64,000 bases of DNA. Source: VAXT01 sp963728535. GTDB lineage: Bacteria; Actinomycetota; Thermoleophilia; Gaiellales; Gaiellaceae. Made by a program: the position numbers and the translations under genes. The stretch spans positions 806,001 through 870,000 of the forward strand of contig CAVSKK010000001.1 in NCBI GenBank assembly GCA_963728535.1, given 5' to 3'. Shown piece by piece: positions 1 through 11,108 of the stretch (position 1 is its first letter; each line of letters begins with the position of its first letter). Below the pieces are notes generated by a model. That model saw nothing but the letters and a program-made list of their open reading frames with translations. It did no database searches and was not told the DNA's origin.

Positions 1-148
1 GTTACGGGGTCAAACTCTCTCGAGTCGACTTCCCACGGGATTACCCTTTCGCTATTACGGCGTCCTTGAAAGCGCCGCGTACGAGGAGGGCTTCCCCGTT
101 ATTAGCCGGTTTGTCACTGAGATCACTCCCAGATCGGGCAATTCGATT
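1..148 (-). mobile_element. Group I intron in 23S rRNA at U1951 (5' part only; 3' part lies beyond the window)
   Basis: The 23S sequence follows the bacterial consensus up to the base equivalent to E. coli U1951 (position 149) and then leaves it. The exon end UCGGGU pairs with AUUGCCCGA a few bases into the intron, placing a U·G wobble exactly at the splice site, as expected for group I helix P1. Further on, the minus strand has a P-like element (UAAUAACGGGGAAGCCC) and a Q-like element (AAUCCCGUGGG) that can form P4 (ACGGG with CCCGU). The R and S elements and the 3' splice site are off the left edge. No coding sequence is visible in this part. U1951 is also an intron site in the Coxiella burnetii 23S gene. 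The insertion is clear; the subgroup is not. Confidence 0.8.
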
Positions 149-168
149 ACCCGACAAGGAATTTCGCT
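149..168 (-). rRNA. 23S rRNA mini-exon between two introns (E. coli 1932-1951)
   Basis: On the minus strand these 20 bases read AGCGAAATTCCTTGTCGGGT, the near-universal 23S sequence just after helix 69 (E. coli A1932-U1951). Both flanks are non-ribosomal, so this is a very short exon that must be joined by two splicing events to give a working peptidyl-transferase-region rRNA. Confidence 0.85.
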
Positions 169-950
169 TGAGGTCTTATCCAGCCATGTCCTGACTGGAC
201 GGATGTCACTCCTTGGATGAACATCCCTGCATGTCGCCATGCAGACGGGACCATCTCATCATCCGATGTCTCGGATGTCTGGCGTATGGCCTCTGAGGAT
301 TCTGACGAGCTCGTGCCTGGGTTTACGTCGATTCATCGTCGTCGCGATCTCCGCAATCTCCGCCAGACCATCGCTGGTCAGGTGGTGATCTTTTGCCATT
401 AGCTCGACGCAATAAGCGAACTTTGCGAAGTCGAACCGCTTAGCTGTACGAAGTGAATTCTGCTGAAAGAACGGGATTATCCGCTCCAGCAACTCTTGAC
501 GGCGACAAACCACGTAGCGGTAGGGGTGCTCCCGATGGTTGTCAGACCTTCGGTTGATGTACACCTTTCCCACTCCAAAGAACTCACGGAGCTCGTGAAG
601 ACACGCGACGCTACTCGCGCCCTGAGTCACCACGAAGTCATGCGAGACTTGGTATCCGGTTCTGTAGCCTTTTTCGTCCCGTCCGGTCGTGTTGCCGAAC
701 CAGACCAATTGAGAAGCAACCTTCTCCGTCTACAAAACCAATCACCCAACCACGGAACTCGCTCAGCCTTTCCTGCTGATTTTCCGCACCCGACACGTTG
801 TCACCATGGTAAACGTCCAACCGGACGTTACGAGGTAGTGCGGGATACACGGGTTTTCCAGCATATAGCCAAATGCACACCGCGCAGTTACCTACGCGGG
901 GGGCAGCGAATTGCCTCCAAGGACATTACTCTGTCCTTTTCGGCCACGTT
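169..950 (-). mobile_element. Group I intron in 23S rRNA at U1931, carrying a LAGLIDADG endonuclease gene
   Basis: The 5' exon ends CCTAAGGT (position 951, E. coli U1931) and the next exon resumes AGCGAAATT at 168, leaving a 782-bp insert. A group I core can be traced: P element CAATTCGCTGCC near 899-913, Q element AATCAGCAGG near 772-785 (P4: GCUG with CAGC), R around CCAGAC near 263, P8 as ATCCGA-gaca-TCGGAT, S as GATGAGATGGTCC near 250-262, and a P9 hairpin CTGCATG-gcga-CATGCAG. P1 is less clear: CTAAGG in the exon can pair with CCTTGG at 917-922. The base before the 3' exon is A, not the usual terminal G. U1931 is a known site for endonuclease-bearing introns in organelles, Thermotoga and Simkania. 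Boundaries are uncertain by about one base. Confidence 0.8.
259..796 (-). pseudogene. LAGLIDADG homing endonuclease of the U1931 intron, frameshifted
   Basis: Two overlapping frames encode one protein of the single-motif LAGLIDADG class found in 23S rRNA introns. The first frame has the signature WVIGFVDGEGCF after the segment NQQERL; the second continues DFVVTQG, LREFFGVGKVYINRR, DNHREHPYRY and RTAKRFDFAKF, all typical of the family. The frames join if one A is removed from the A5 run in CGAAAAAGG near 665-675, giving RKGYRTGYQV. The start shown is a GTG just before the NQQERL segment; an in-frame ATG at 880 is also possible. The NQQER codons overlap the intron's Q core element, so the reading frame and the ribozyme share sequence. 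As written the gene cannot make a full protein of roughly 180 residues without a +1 shift. Decay, a sequencing indel or recoding could each explain it. Confidence 0.75.
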
Positions 951-2967
<2,017 letters not shown>

Positions 2968-3236
2968 GAAAAGAACACGTGTGTTGCCACTATGGAGTTT
3001 TCAAGGTGCGCGCGAGCTGGAGCGCCCGCCGAGGACCGCAACAGCGGTCTCTCAAAACTCAACAGCGCGGTCAGCGTCGCTTGCGATGCTGACGAAAAGC
3101 GGTTATGCCGGCTTTGCCGGCGTGACCGCTCTGCTTTCGCCGAGGTCAACGTATTTCTAGGCGACCTGGTATCCGGACGGAAGGTTCTCCATCAAACGGG
3201 CCAGGAGCCTCCGGAGTAATTGCTCCGGATTCCCTA
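2968..3236 (-). other. 16S-23S internal spacer without tRNA genes
   Basis: About 269 bases separate the anti-Shine-Dalgarno end of 16S from the start of 23S. I searched both strands for T-loop (GGTTCGA-type) and D-loop patterns and found no tRNA-Ile or tRNA-Ala. A boxA-like segment CTTGAAAACTCCATAG lies about 30 bases before 23S and another motif GTTGAGTTTTGAGAG lies further upstream; these may bind the antitermination complex. GC-rich hairpins around 3095-3125 are probably part of the processing stem. Confidence 0.7.
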
Positions 3237-4785
<1,549 letters not shown>

Positions 4786-5103
4786 GATGGTTGTCACGTC
4801 GACCCTCAAAAAGGGCCGGCTAGACATCTCTTACGTATGAGCTTGAGCTCAAAGTCATCACCCTCGGTACTTTGAGGGTCTGACAGGTTAAGTCCTCGAG
4901 CCGTGTGTGTAGCTCGAGGATCTCGACGTTTCACGCTGTTGAGTTTTCAAAGACCGTTGCCGTTGCAGTGGGCGTAAAAAAAACCTCCGACTCGCGCCAG
5001 AGGCCTCCAGAGTTCTCGGTTACTTGGGTCGTATCCGATTGCGTCCGAAGGCGCTCCAGTTTCGAGTTACAGGGACGTTCCTTACGCCACCCGTCGAGGC
5101 GGC
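4786..5103 (-). promoter_or_regulatory. rRNA leader with boxA-like antitermination site
   Basis: This is the transcribed leader of the rRNA operon if the promoter at 5110-5137 is used. On the minus strand GGTCTTTGAAAACTC (4940-4955) resembles the boxA elements in front of many Gram-positive and actinobacterial rRNA genes. Downstream, paired CTCGAG and AAAGT/ACTTT segments could form the RNase III processing stalk with the 16S 3' flank. No protein-coding frame is convincing here. Confidence 0.5.
4976..5003 (-). terminator. Rho-independent terminator or attenuator between tyrS and 16S
   Basis: On the minus strand CCTCTGG and TCGGAGG pair (seven base pairs with two G-U) around a six-base loop, followed at once by eight T. 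It sits about 130 bases after the tyrS stop and before the 16S gene. It would end tyrS transcripts. It also lies downstream of the best rRNA promoter candidate, so it could act as an attenuator that the rRNA antitermination machinery must override. Confidence 0.6.
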
Positions 5104-5109
5104 TTGGGA

Positions 5110-5137
5110 ATGGTACCAGCCGCGGGGGTAGTGTCAA
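5110..5137 (-). promoter_or_regulatory. Candidate rRNA promoter overlapping the tyrS stop
   Basis: Minus strand: TTGACA (5132-5137), a 16-base spacer and TACCAT (5110-5115). The -35 box is perfect and the -10 matches four of six consensus bases. Transcription would start near 5103 and run through the hairpin at 4976-5003 into the rRNA leader. The -35 overlaps the tyrS stop codon. The same TACCAT hexamer lies 12 bases before tRNA-Cys at 27385-27390, which makes it a plausible stable-RNA -10. Confidence 0.45.
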
Positions 5138-6279
5138 GCGGCGCGAAGGCGTATGAAACGACGCTTTCCGGCCTGAACGAGAGCCCCTTCGAGCGCCTCC
5201 CGCGGCAGGTCGAGCTCCTTCACCACCTCGCCGTTCACCTTGACCCCGCCCTGGGCGATCATTCGCCGTGCCTCGCTCGTTGAGCCGATCTCCAGATGCT
5301 CGACCAGGAGCGCGGGCAGATGCACCGTTCCGTCGGCGGGAAGAACGGCCTCGGCAACGTCCTCCGGAGCCTCGCCTTCGCGGACCACGCGCGTGAAGTG
5401 GTCCTCCGCACGCGACACGGCCTCGTCCCCGTGGGCGCGGCGGACGATGAACCGTGCGAGCTCGAGCTTCGCCTCTAGCGGGTCGCCGGTGGGCGGCTCC
5501 GACTCCATCACGAGCCGGTACCACTGCGAGAGCAACGTGTCCGGAATCCGCATCGCCTTCCCGAATTGCTCCTCGGGGATCTCTCTGAGCCCGATGTAGT
5601 TCCCGCGCGATGCGCTCATCCCGGTGCCGTCCCAGCTGTCGAGGTACTCCACCGTCAGCGCGACTTGCGGCTCGAGGTCGTACGCCTGCATGACATCTCG
5701 CCCCATGAGCAGGTTGTAGAGCTGATCAGTGCCTCCGAGCTCGACGTCTGCCTGCACAGCAACTGAGTCGTAGGCCTGCATGAGCGGGTACAGGAGCTCG
5801 GAGATCGAGATCGGCTCATGCGCCGCGAAGCGCTTGGCGAAATCATCCCGCTCGAGGATCCGGGCGACCGTCGTCGTCCGGCTCAGTCTCAGGATTTCCG
5901 CGAAGTCGAGCTGTGAGAGCCACTCGCTGTTGAAGCGGACCTCCGTGCGCTCGGGGTCGATGATCGTCGAGGCGTCGTCGAAGAACCGCTGTGCGTTCTG
6001 ATCGATGACCTCCGGGTCGATCATCGGGCGCAGCGTCTTCCGCCCAGAGGGGTCGCCGATCCGCGTCGTGTAGTCGCCGACGATCAGCACACCCGTGTGC
6101 CCTTCGCGCTGAAAGGCGGCCATTCGCTGGAGCGGCACGCCATTGCCGAGGGTTACGTCGGGTGCCGTCACGTCGATCCCGAGCTTGACCCGGAGGGGTC
6201 GCCCCAGCTCGAGCTTGCGCTCCAGCTCACCCTCCGGGGCGACGTGAACCGAGTTGCGAGTGAGGTCGTCGAGACTCAC
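5134..6279 (-). CDS. tyrS: Tyrosyl-tRNA synthetase, with both class I signatures altered
   Basis: Charges tRNA-Tyr with tyrosine using ATP. The 381 residues have the layout of the short (TyrZ-type) bacterial enzyme: nucleotide-binding fold with IVGDYTTRIGDPSGR (about 66-80), the tyrosine-recognition stretch LMQAYDSV and GGTDQLYNLLMGRD (166-195), and a C-terminal S4 RNA-binding domain (from about 320). The two catalytic signatures are not normal. The HIGH position reads TLGN (43-46), and KMSKS reads GMSAS (220-224), losing both histidines and both lysines. The rest of the domain is well kept, so it does not look like simple decay. It precedes the rRNA operon on the same strand. Either the lineage uses a divergent active site or a second tyrS exists elsewhere. 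Confidence 0.85.
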   Translation of the reverse strand: MSLDDLTRNSVHVAPEGELERKLELGRPLRVKLGIDVTAPDVTLGNGVPLQRMAAFQREGHTGVLIVGDYTTRIGDPSGRKTLRPMIDPEVIDQNAQRFFDDASTIIDPERTEVRFNSEWLSQLDFAEILRLSRTTTVARILERDDFAKRFAAHEPISISELLYPLMQAYDSVAVQADVELGGTDQLYNLLMGRDVMQAYDLEPQVALTVEYLDSWDGTGMSASRGNYIGLREIPEEQFGKAMRIPDTLLSQWYRLVMESEPPTGDPLEAKLELARFIVRRAHGDEAVSRAEDHFTRVVREGEAPEDVAEAVLPADGTVHLPALLVEHLEIGSTSEARRMIAQGGVKVNGEVVKELDLPREALEGALVQAGKRRFIRLRAA

Positions 6280-6471
6280 CCAATCGAGTGTAGTGGCCCT
6301 CCCGGCAATCCTCGGCGGGCTTCTGACCCGCGATCACGCGGCGCCAGAGTCCACCCTCGCCCTTGCCAAGGCTTCATTCAGCCTTGGCCGCGGTCGAGTG
6401 CGGCCTCTGACTTGGTGCTCGCGAGCCAGAAGCGCACCAGTATCACCGGAAGGGCCACTAGACTCCTGCTC

Positions 6472-8901
6472 TTGCGCCTACGACGCAAACCCCGGCCGGC
6501 CAAGAAGAACGGCCGCCGAATCCGCAAGCTCCGCCTCTTCGCGCTCGTCGCGGTGCTGGGCCTGCTCTCGACCGCGTCGTTCATCTTCGGGCTCGTCACC
6601 GCCATTGCCAGCCAGCTTCCGGAGTACAACCCCGCGCACCAGCAGAAGATCGCGCAGGACGGGTTCGTGTACGACCGGCACGGAAAGCTGCTCGCGGTCC
6701 TGCGTGGCCAGGAGAGCCGCGTCATCCTGCCCTCAGGGCAGATCGCGCCGATCATGAGACAGGCGATCGTCGCGATCGAGGACAAGCGCTTCTACGACCA
6801 TCGCGGCGTCGACCTGCGCGCCATCGGCCGCGCCTTCTTGGCCGACGTCGAGAACAAGAGTGTCGTCGAGGGCGGCTCGACGATCACCCAGCAGTTCATC
6901 AAGAACGCCTACGTCAAGGACGACCGATCGGTCGCCCGCAAGTTGAAGGAAGCCGCGCTCGCATGGCAGCTGGAGCAGCGGAAGACGAAGGACTGGATCC
7001 TGACCGCGTACCTGAACACGATCTACTTCGGGAACGGCGCTTACGGGATCGAGCAGGCGGCGATCACGTACTTCCACGAGCACGCGAGCGACCTCACGCT
7101 GCCGCAGGCGGCCCTCCTCGCCGGCATCCCGCGTGATCCATCCCGGTACGACCCGGTCACGAATCCCAAGGCGGCGCTGGCGCGGCGCCGGCTCGTCCTC
7201 GACCAGATGCGCGACCAGGGCCGGATCGCCCCGGACGAATACCGGATGGCGCGGAGCGCGGCGCTCCCACATCCCGACGAGATTCACCTGCCCGGCACAC
7301 AGGAGCGGCAAGGCCAGTACTTCGTCAACTACGTGAAGGAGCAGCTCATCCACGAGTACGGCGCCGGCCGCGTGTTCGGCGGCGGGCTGCGCGTCTACAC
7401 GACCCTCGACCTCGGCCTCCAGAAGCTGGCCCGCGCCTCGATCGCGAAGGTGCTCAAGGATCCGGACGGCCCGCAGGCGGCGCTCGTGGCGATCGACAAC
7501 GACTCGGGCGCAGTGCTCGCGATGGTGGGCGGCTCGAACTACCGCGAGAGTCAGTTCAACCTCGCCGTCCAGGGCGAGCGCCAGCCGGGGTCGGCGTTCA
7601 AGCCGTTCGTCCTGGCGACCGCGCTTGCCGACGGAGTCTCGCCCGCGACGCACTTCGAGTCGCACCCGGTGGTGATCCCGCTCGGCGACCGGCTCTGGCA
7701 GGTCAACAACTACGAGGGCTCCTATCTCGGCTCGATCGACCTCGAGACGGCGACGATCCACTCGGACAACTCCGTCTTCGCGCAACTGACGTCGCTCGTC
7801 GGGCCCCGGGACGTCGCCCGGCTCGCACGTGATGCGGGAATCACCAGCAAGCTGAACAGCTACTTCGCAATCGGGCTGGGCGCCGAGGCGGCGAACCCGC
7901 TCGAGATGGCGCGCGCCTTCTCGACCTTCGCAAACGGCGGCAGCCGGATCGACGGATCCATCCTCGGCAACGTGCCGCGGGCGGTGACCCGCATCGACAC
8001 CAGCAAGAGCAGGAAGCTGAACAAGCCCGTCCCGCATCGCATCCTCAGCCCGGAGAACACCGCGATCCTCAACTCGATCCTCCAGAAGGTCGTGACCGAG
8101 GGAACAGGCCGCAGGGCCGCGCTTCCGGACCGGCCGGCCGCCGGGAAGACCGGGACGACCGAGAACTACGGCGACGCCTGGTTCGTCGGCTATGTGCCGC
8201 AGATGACCGTCGCCGTGTGGGTCGGCTACCCTCGCGAGCTGAAGTCGATGGAAACCGAGTACCACGGCGATCCGGTCGCCGGCGGGACGTTTCCGGCCGA
8301 CATCTGGCGCACGTTCATGGGAGAGGCGTTGCCACGTCTCGAGGACGGCGAGCCGCAGTCGTTCCCGTCCGCTTCCATCCCTTATGCGTCACCCCAGGAG
8401 GTCGTCAACCGCGACGGGCGGCTTCAGGTCGACAACGGGAACTGTCATTCGCCGGTCAATGTTCTCTTCTTCAGCGACCAGCAGCCCCGGCAGACGGCGA
8501 ACTGCAAGCCGAACGAGGTCGAGGTCCCGGATACCGTCGGCGAGCCGCTCGAGGCAGCCCGTGCGCACCTCATCGGGCAACCGCTCACTCCGGAGGTCGT
8601 CTTCCGCGAGGCGACGGCCGGCCAGCGAGTGAACGTCGTGCTCGGCCAGGTGCCGAAGCGCGGCCGGTTGTCGGCCTATGACAGGGTCAAGCTGATCGTG
8701 GCGAAGCCGACGCACGGCGTGGTGCCGGATCTCGTTGGCCAGCCCGTGAGCCGAGCCCAGCGCAAGCTCGAGCGCCGAGGCTTGCGCTACGAGGTTGAGA
8801 AGGCGGCCAAGGGGAGGCCGGGACGGGTGGTCTTCCAGCTGCCGCGGGCCGGTGTCGCCGCTGCGCCGGGGATGCTCATCAGGCTCGCCGTCCGCGCTTG
8901 A
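6472..8901 (+). CDS. Class A penicillin-binding protein with C-terminal PASTA domains
   Basis: Bifunctional peptidoglycan synthase, anchored in the membrane and acting outside it. After a basic N-terminus and one transmembrane helix (about 25-50) comes the family 51 glycosyltransferase with EDKRFYDHRG (about 103) and GGSTITQQ. The transpeptidase follows with SAFK (Ser about 374), SDN (about 431) and KTGTT (about 559). Two PASTA modules fill roughly 683-809. The start is uncertain: the TTG shown gives a compact RLRRKPRP start, while a GTG at 6415 is also in frame; neither has a clear ribosome site. It is divergent from tyrS and its 3' end overlaps the convergent glycosylase gene by 23 bases. 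Confidence 0.9.
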   Translation: MRLRRKPRPAKKNGRRIRKLRLFALVAVLGLLSTASFIFGLVTAIASQLPEYNPAHQQKIAQDGFVYDRHGKLLAVLRGQESRVILPSGQIAPIMRQAIVAIEDKRFYDHRGVDLRAIGRAFLADVENKSVVEGGSTITQQFIKNAYVKDDRSVARKLKEAALAWQLEQRKTKDWILTAYLNTIYFGNGAYGIEQAAITYFHEHASDLTLPQAALLAGIPRDPSRYDPVTNPKAALARRRLVLDQMRDQGRIAPDEYRMARSAALPHPDEIHLPGTQERQGQYFVNYVKEQLIHEYGAGRVFGGGLRVYTTLDLGLQKLARASIAKVLKDPDGPQAALVAIDNDSGAVLAMVGGSNYRESQFNLAVQGERQPGSAFKPFVLATALADGVSPATHFESHPVVIPLGDRLWQVNNYEGSYLGSIDLETATIHSDNSVFAQLTSLVGPRDVARLARDAGITSKLNSYFAIGLGAEAANPLEMARAFSTFANGGSRIDGSILGNVPRAVTRIDTSKSRKLNKPVPHRILSPENTAILNSILQKVVTEGTGRRAALPDRPAAGKTGTTENYGDAWFVGYVPQMTVAVWVGYPRELKSMETEYHGDPVAGGTFPADIWRTFMGEALPRLEDGEPQSFPSASIPYASPQEVVNRDGRLQVDNGNCHSPVNVLFFSDQQPRQTANCKPNEVEVPDTVGEPLEAARAHLIGQPLTPEVVFREATAGQRVNVVLGQVPKRGRLSAYDRVKLIVAKPTHGVVPDLVGQPVSRAQRKLERRGLRYEVEKAAKGRPGRVVFQLPRAGVAAAPGMLIRLAVRA

Positions 8902-9442
8902 GCGGCCTGCTCAGGAACCTCGAGCCTGCCTCGCCGTAGCGCCACGGCCGTTCGGCCGCCTTCGTGATCCCGACGCGCGGTGCCGTCTCGACCTCCACGT
9001 CGTCCCTTCCATAGAGCTCGAAAGGAGGCCGGTCGAGCGGCAGGCCGTCGTGCTCGCGCGTGATGCCAAGCGCCTGCGCCAGGCGCCCCGGGCCGGCGGC
9101 CAGGAGCCTCGGCTCGGTGAGGCCTCGGCGGGCGGCCATCGCCTCCAGCCCGTGCGTCGGCTCGAGCGCTCGCAACAAGACTGCGCTTGCGTCCTCGCAC
9201 ACGAGATTCAGGCACCAATGGACGCCGTACGAGCGGTAGACGTACGCGTGCCCGGGCGGGCCGAACATCGACGCGTTGCGCGCCGTCTTCCCCCGATAGC
9301 TGTGCGCGGCGGGATCTTCGCGGTCGTACGCCTCGACCTCGACGATGCGCCCGCCGACGCCACCGACCAGGAGCTTCGCGCCGACGAGCTCGGGCGCAAC
9401 CTCGTGCACGCTACGGGCGAAGAAATCCCTGCTCAGTTTCAC
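8879..9442 (-). CDS. mpg: 3-methyladenine DNA glycosylase (Mpg/AAG family)
   Basis: Base-excision repair enzyme that removes alkylated purines from DNA. The 187 residues carry the family core: the catalytic Glu region VEVEAYDREDPAAHSY followed by RGKTARNASMFG, and YVYRSYGVHWCLNLV, which forms the DNA-intercalating and binding face. The GTG start overlaps the stop of the MFS gene as GTGA, which suggests translational coupling at the end of the operon. Confidence 0.9.
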   Translation of the reverse strand: MKLSRDFFARSVHEVAPELVGAKLLVGGVGGRIVEVEAYDREDPAAHSYRGKTARNASMFGPPGHAYVYRSYGVHWCLNLVCEDASAVLLRALEPTHGLEAMAARRGLTEPRLLAAGPGRLAQALGITREHDGLPLDRPPFELYGRDDVEVETAPRVGITKAAERPWRYGEAGSRFLSRPLKRGRRA

Positions 9443-10737
9443 TCTCGCGCCCGCTTCGCGTCGTAGCGAAGGAGGGCGGGCACGGCAGCTACGAAGAGCC
9501 AGCACCCGGCGATGCAGGCAAGGCCTCCCGAGACGACCGAGAAGCGGAGGCTCGTGACGGCCGCGAGTGCGCCGGCCTCCAAATTTCCTAGCGCCGGGGC
9601 ACCCGCGACCTGGGCGAGCTCGATCCCCGAGAGACGGCCCCGCATCGGGTCCGGAGTCACGGTCAGGACAATCGTGGAGCGAAGGATGGCGCTCCAGTCG
9701 TCCGCGGCACCTGCGAGAGCGAGGAAGATCAGAGCGGGCCAGAGGCTGGGCGAGAGGCCGAAGCCGACGATCGCCGCTCCCCACGCCGAAGCGGCGACGC
9801 AGACGCCCAGGCCCTGCCTGCGGGAGCGCGTCACCCACCCCGAGAGCAGCGTGGCGAGGAGCGCGCCCGCGTACGGCGCCGCGTACAGAAAGCCGAGGGT
9901 GCGCGCACCGCCTCCGAACTCCTCCGCGAAGGCTGGGAAGAGCGCGCTCGGCATGCCGAAGATCATCGCCACCGTGTCGACGGCGAAGATCCCCTTCAGC
10001 TCGGGCTTTTGCCGGACGAACCTGAAGCCTTCGGCGATCGCCTTCAGCCCCGGGCGTGCCACGGCGCCGAGCGGTGGCATCTTGGGAAGGAGCATCGCCG
10101 CGATGAGCGACGCCGTAAAGGTGACGACGTCGATCGCGTACGTCGCCGTCAGTCCGACCGAGGAGATGAGAATCCCTCCGACCGCCGGCCCGCCCACGTG
10201 ACCGAACGACGAGTAGATGCCCTGCACTGCTGCTGCCGAGGCGATGTTCTCCTCACCAACGAGGCGGGGCACGAGCGCATCCATGGCGGGCCGCTGGATG
10301 GCGTAGCACGCCGTGCCCAGCGCCTCCGCGGCGTAGAGCGCCCACAGGCGCGGGTCCACGACCGCCGCATTCACGACGAGGAGCCCCGAGATGGCGGCCA
10401 GCCCGATGTCGGAGAGGATCAGCAGGAGTCGCCGGTCGAGGGCGTCCGCGACCGCGCCGCCCCAGAAAGAGACCGTGAGCAGCGGGACGAGGGCTGCGAT
10501 TCCCAGCAGGCCGACGGCGAGCGTCGATCCAGTGAGTTGATAGACCTGGTACGGAATCGCGACCGTCGTCAGCATGCTCCCGAGCAGCGAGACCGCGTTG
10601 CCGAACCACAACCGCCGGAAGTCGCGCGACTCGCGAAGCGGCGTCAGATCGATCGTGAGCCCGCGCAGGAACGCGATGCTGCCCGGGCGGTCGGCTTCGC
10701 CGGCCGGGTCCTCGACCGGGCCAAACGGATCAGCCAA
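9439..10737 (-). CDS. MFS transporter (EntS/DUF894-type exporter)
   Basis: Inner-membrane carrier of 432 residues with about twelve hydrophobic helices. The N-terminal pattern FRRLWFGNAVSLLGSML, followed by IPYQVYQLTGSTLAVGLLG, is typical of the branch that includes the enterobactin exporter EntS and macrolide exporters. The substrate cannot be read from sequence. It lies three bases after the RemA-like gene and overlaps mpg by four bases, so it is part of a long minus-strand operon starting at ilvE or earlier. Confidence 0.85.
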   Translation of the reverse strand: MADPFGPVEDPAGEADRPGSIAFLRGLTIDLTPLRESRDFRRLWFGNAVSLLGSMLTTVAIPYQVYQLTGSTLAVGLLGIAALVPLLTVSFWGGAVADALDRRLLLILSDIGLAAISGLLVVNAAVVDPRLWALYAAEALGTACYAIQRPAMDALVPRLVGEENIASAAAVQGIYSSFGHVGGPAVGGILISSVGLTATYAIDVVTFTASLIAAMLLPKMPPLGAVARPGLKAIAEGFRFVRQKPELKGIFAVDTVAMIFGMPSALFPAFAEEFGGGARTLGFLYAAPYAGALLATLLSGWVTRSRRQGLGVCVAASAWGAAIVGFGLSPSLWPALIFLALAGAADDWSAILRSTIVLTVTPDPMRGRLSGIELAQVAGAPALGNLEAGALAAVTSLRFSVVSGGLACIAGCWLFVAAVPALLRYDAKRARE

Positions 10738-10740
10738 GTG

Positions 10741-11100
10741 CTAGAAGAGCTTCTCGCCGTCGTCGGGGCGCGAGGTCTTCTCGAGCAGGTGCCGCGCCCG
10801 GCGACCGAGATCGTTCAGATCGACACGGCCTTTGTCGGCGTCGGCGACAATCCGCTCAGCGAGCTTCAATGCCTCGTCGATGATCGGCGCGCTCATGGCG
10901 GCGTCCTGGCCCATGTCATGCAGGATCGTTCGCTCGGTGCGGCCGGCGATGATCGGGTCGGGCACGCCCTCGATCCACACTCGCGTCCGGTGGCCCCCGC
11001 CGCGATCCTTGCCGACGATCGGCTCAACCGCGTAAATCTTGTCCGCGCGCGCGTACTTCCCAAAACCGAGGAAGATCATCCGCCCAGCACCGTCGGCCAT
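10741..11100 (-). CDS. RemA/DUF370-like regulatory protein
   Basis: Small protein of 119 residues. The N-terminal stretch MIFLGFGKYARADKIYAVEP resembles the start of RemA (DUF370), a DNA-binding regulator of matrix genes in Bacillus, and the RTERTILHDM segment may correspond to the family's second half. The C-terminal 45 residues form a charged helix not found in classic RemA. The family match is by eye and moderate. It sits inside an operon between a membrane protein and the MFS exporter. Confidence 0.5.
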   Translation of the reverse strand: MADGAGRMIFLGFGKYARADKIYAVEPIVGKDRGGGHRTRVWIEGVPDPIIAGRTERTILHDMGQDAAMSAPIIDEALKLAERIVADADKGRVDLNDLGRRARHLLEKTSRPDDGEKLF

Positions 11101-11108
11101 GGCGCGGA

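Noticed and set aside
2968..3236. tRNA genes in the 16S-23S spacer
   Set aside because: No T-arm, D-arm or acceptor pairing could be found on either strand.
6733..8265. Long open frame on the minus strand opposite the penicillin-binding protein
   Set aside because: It is composed of Arg/Asp/Glu/His-rich sequence without any domain, and the opposite strand carries a complete enzyme. High GC makes such shadows common.
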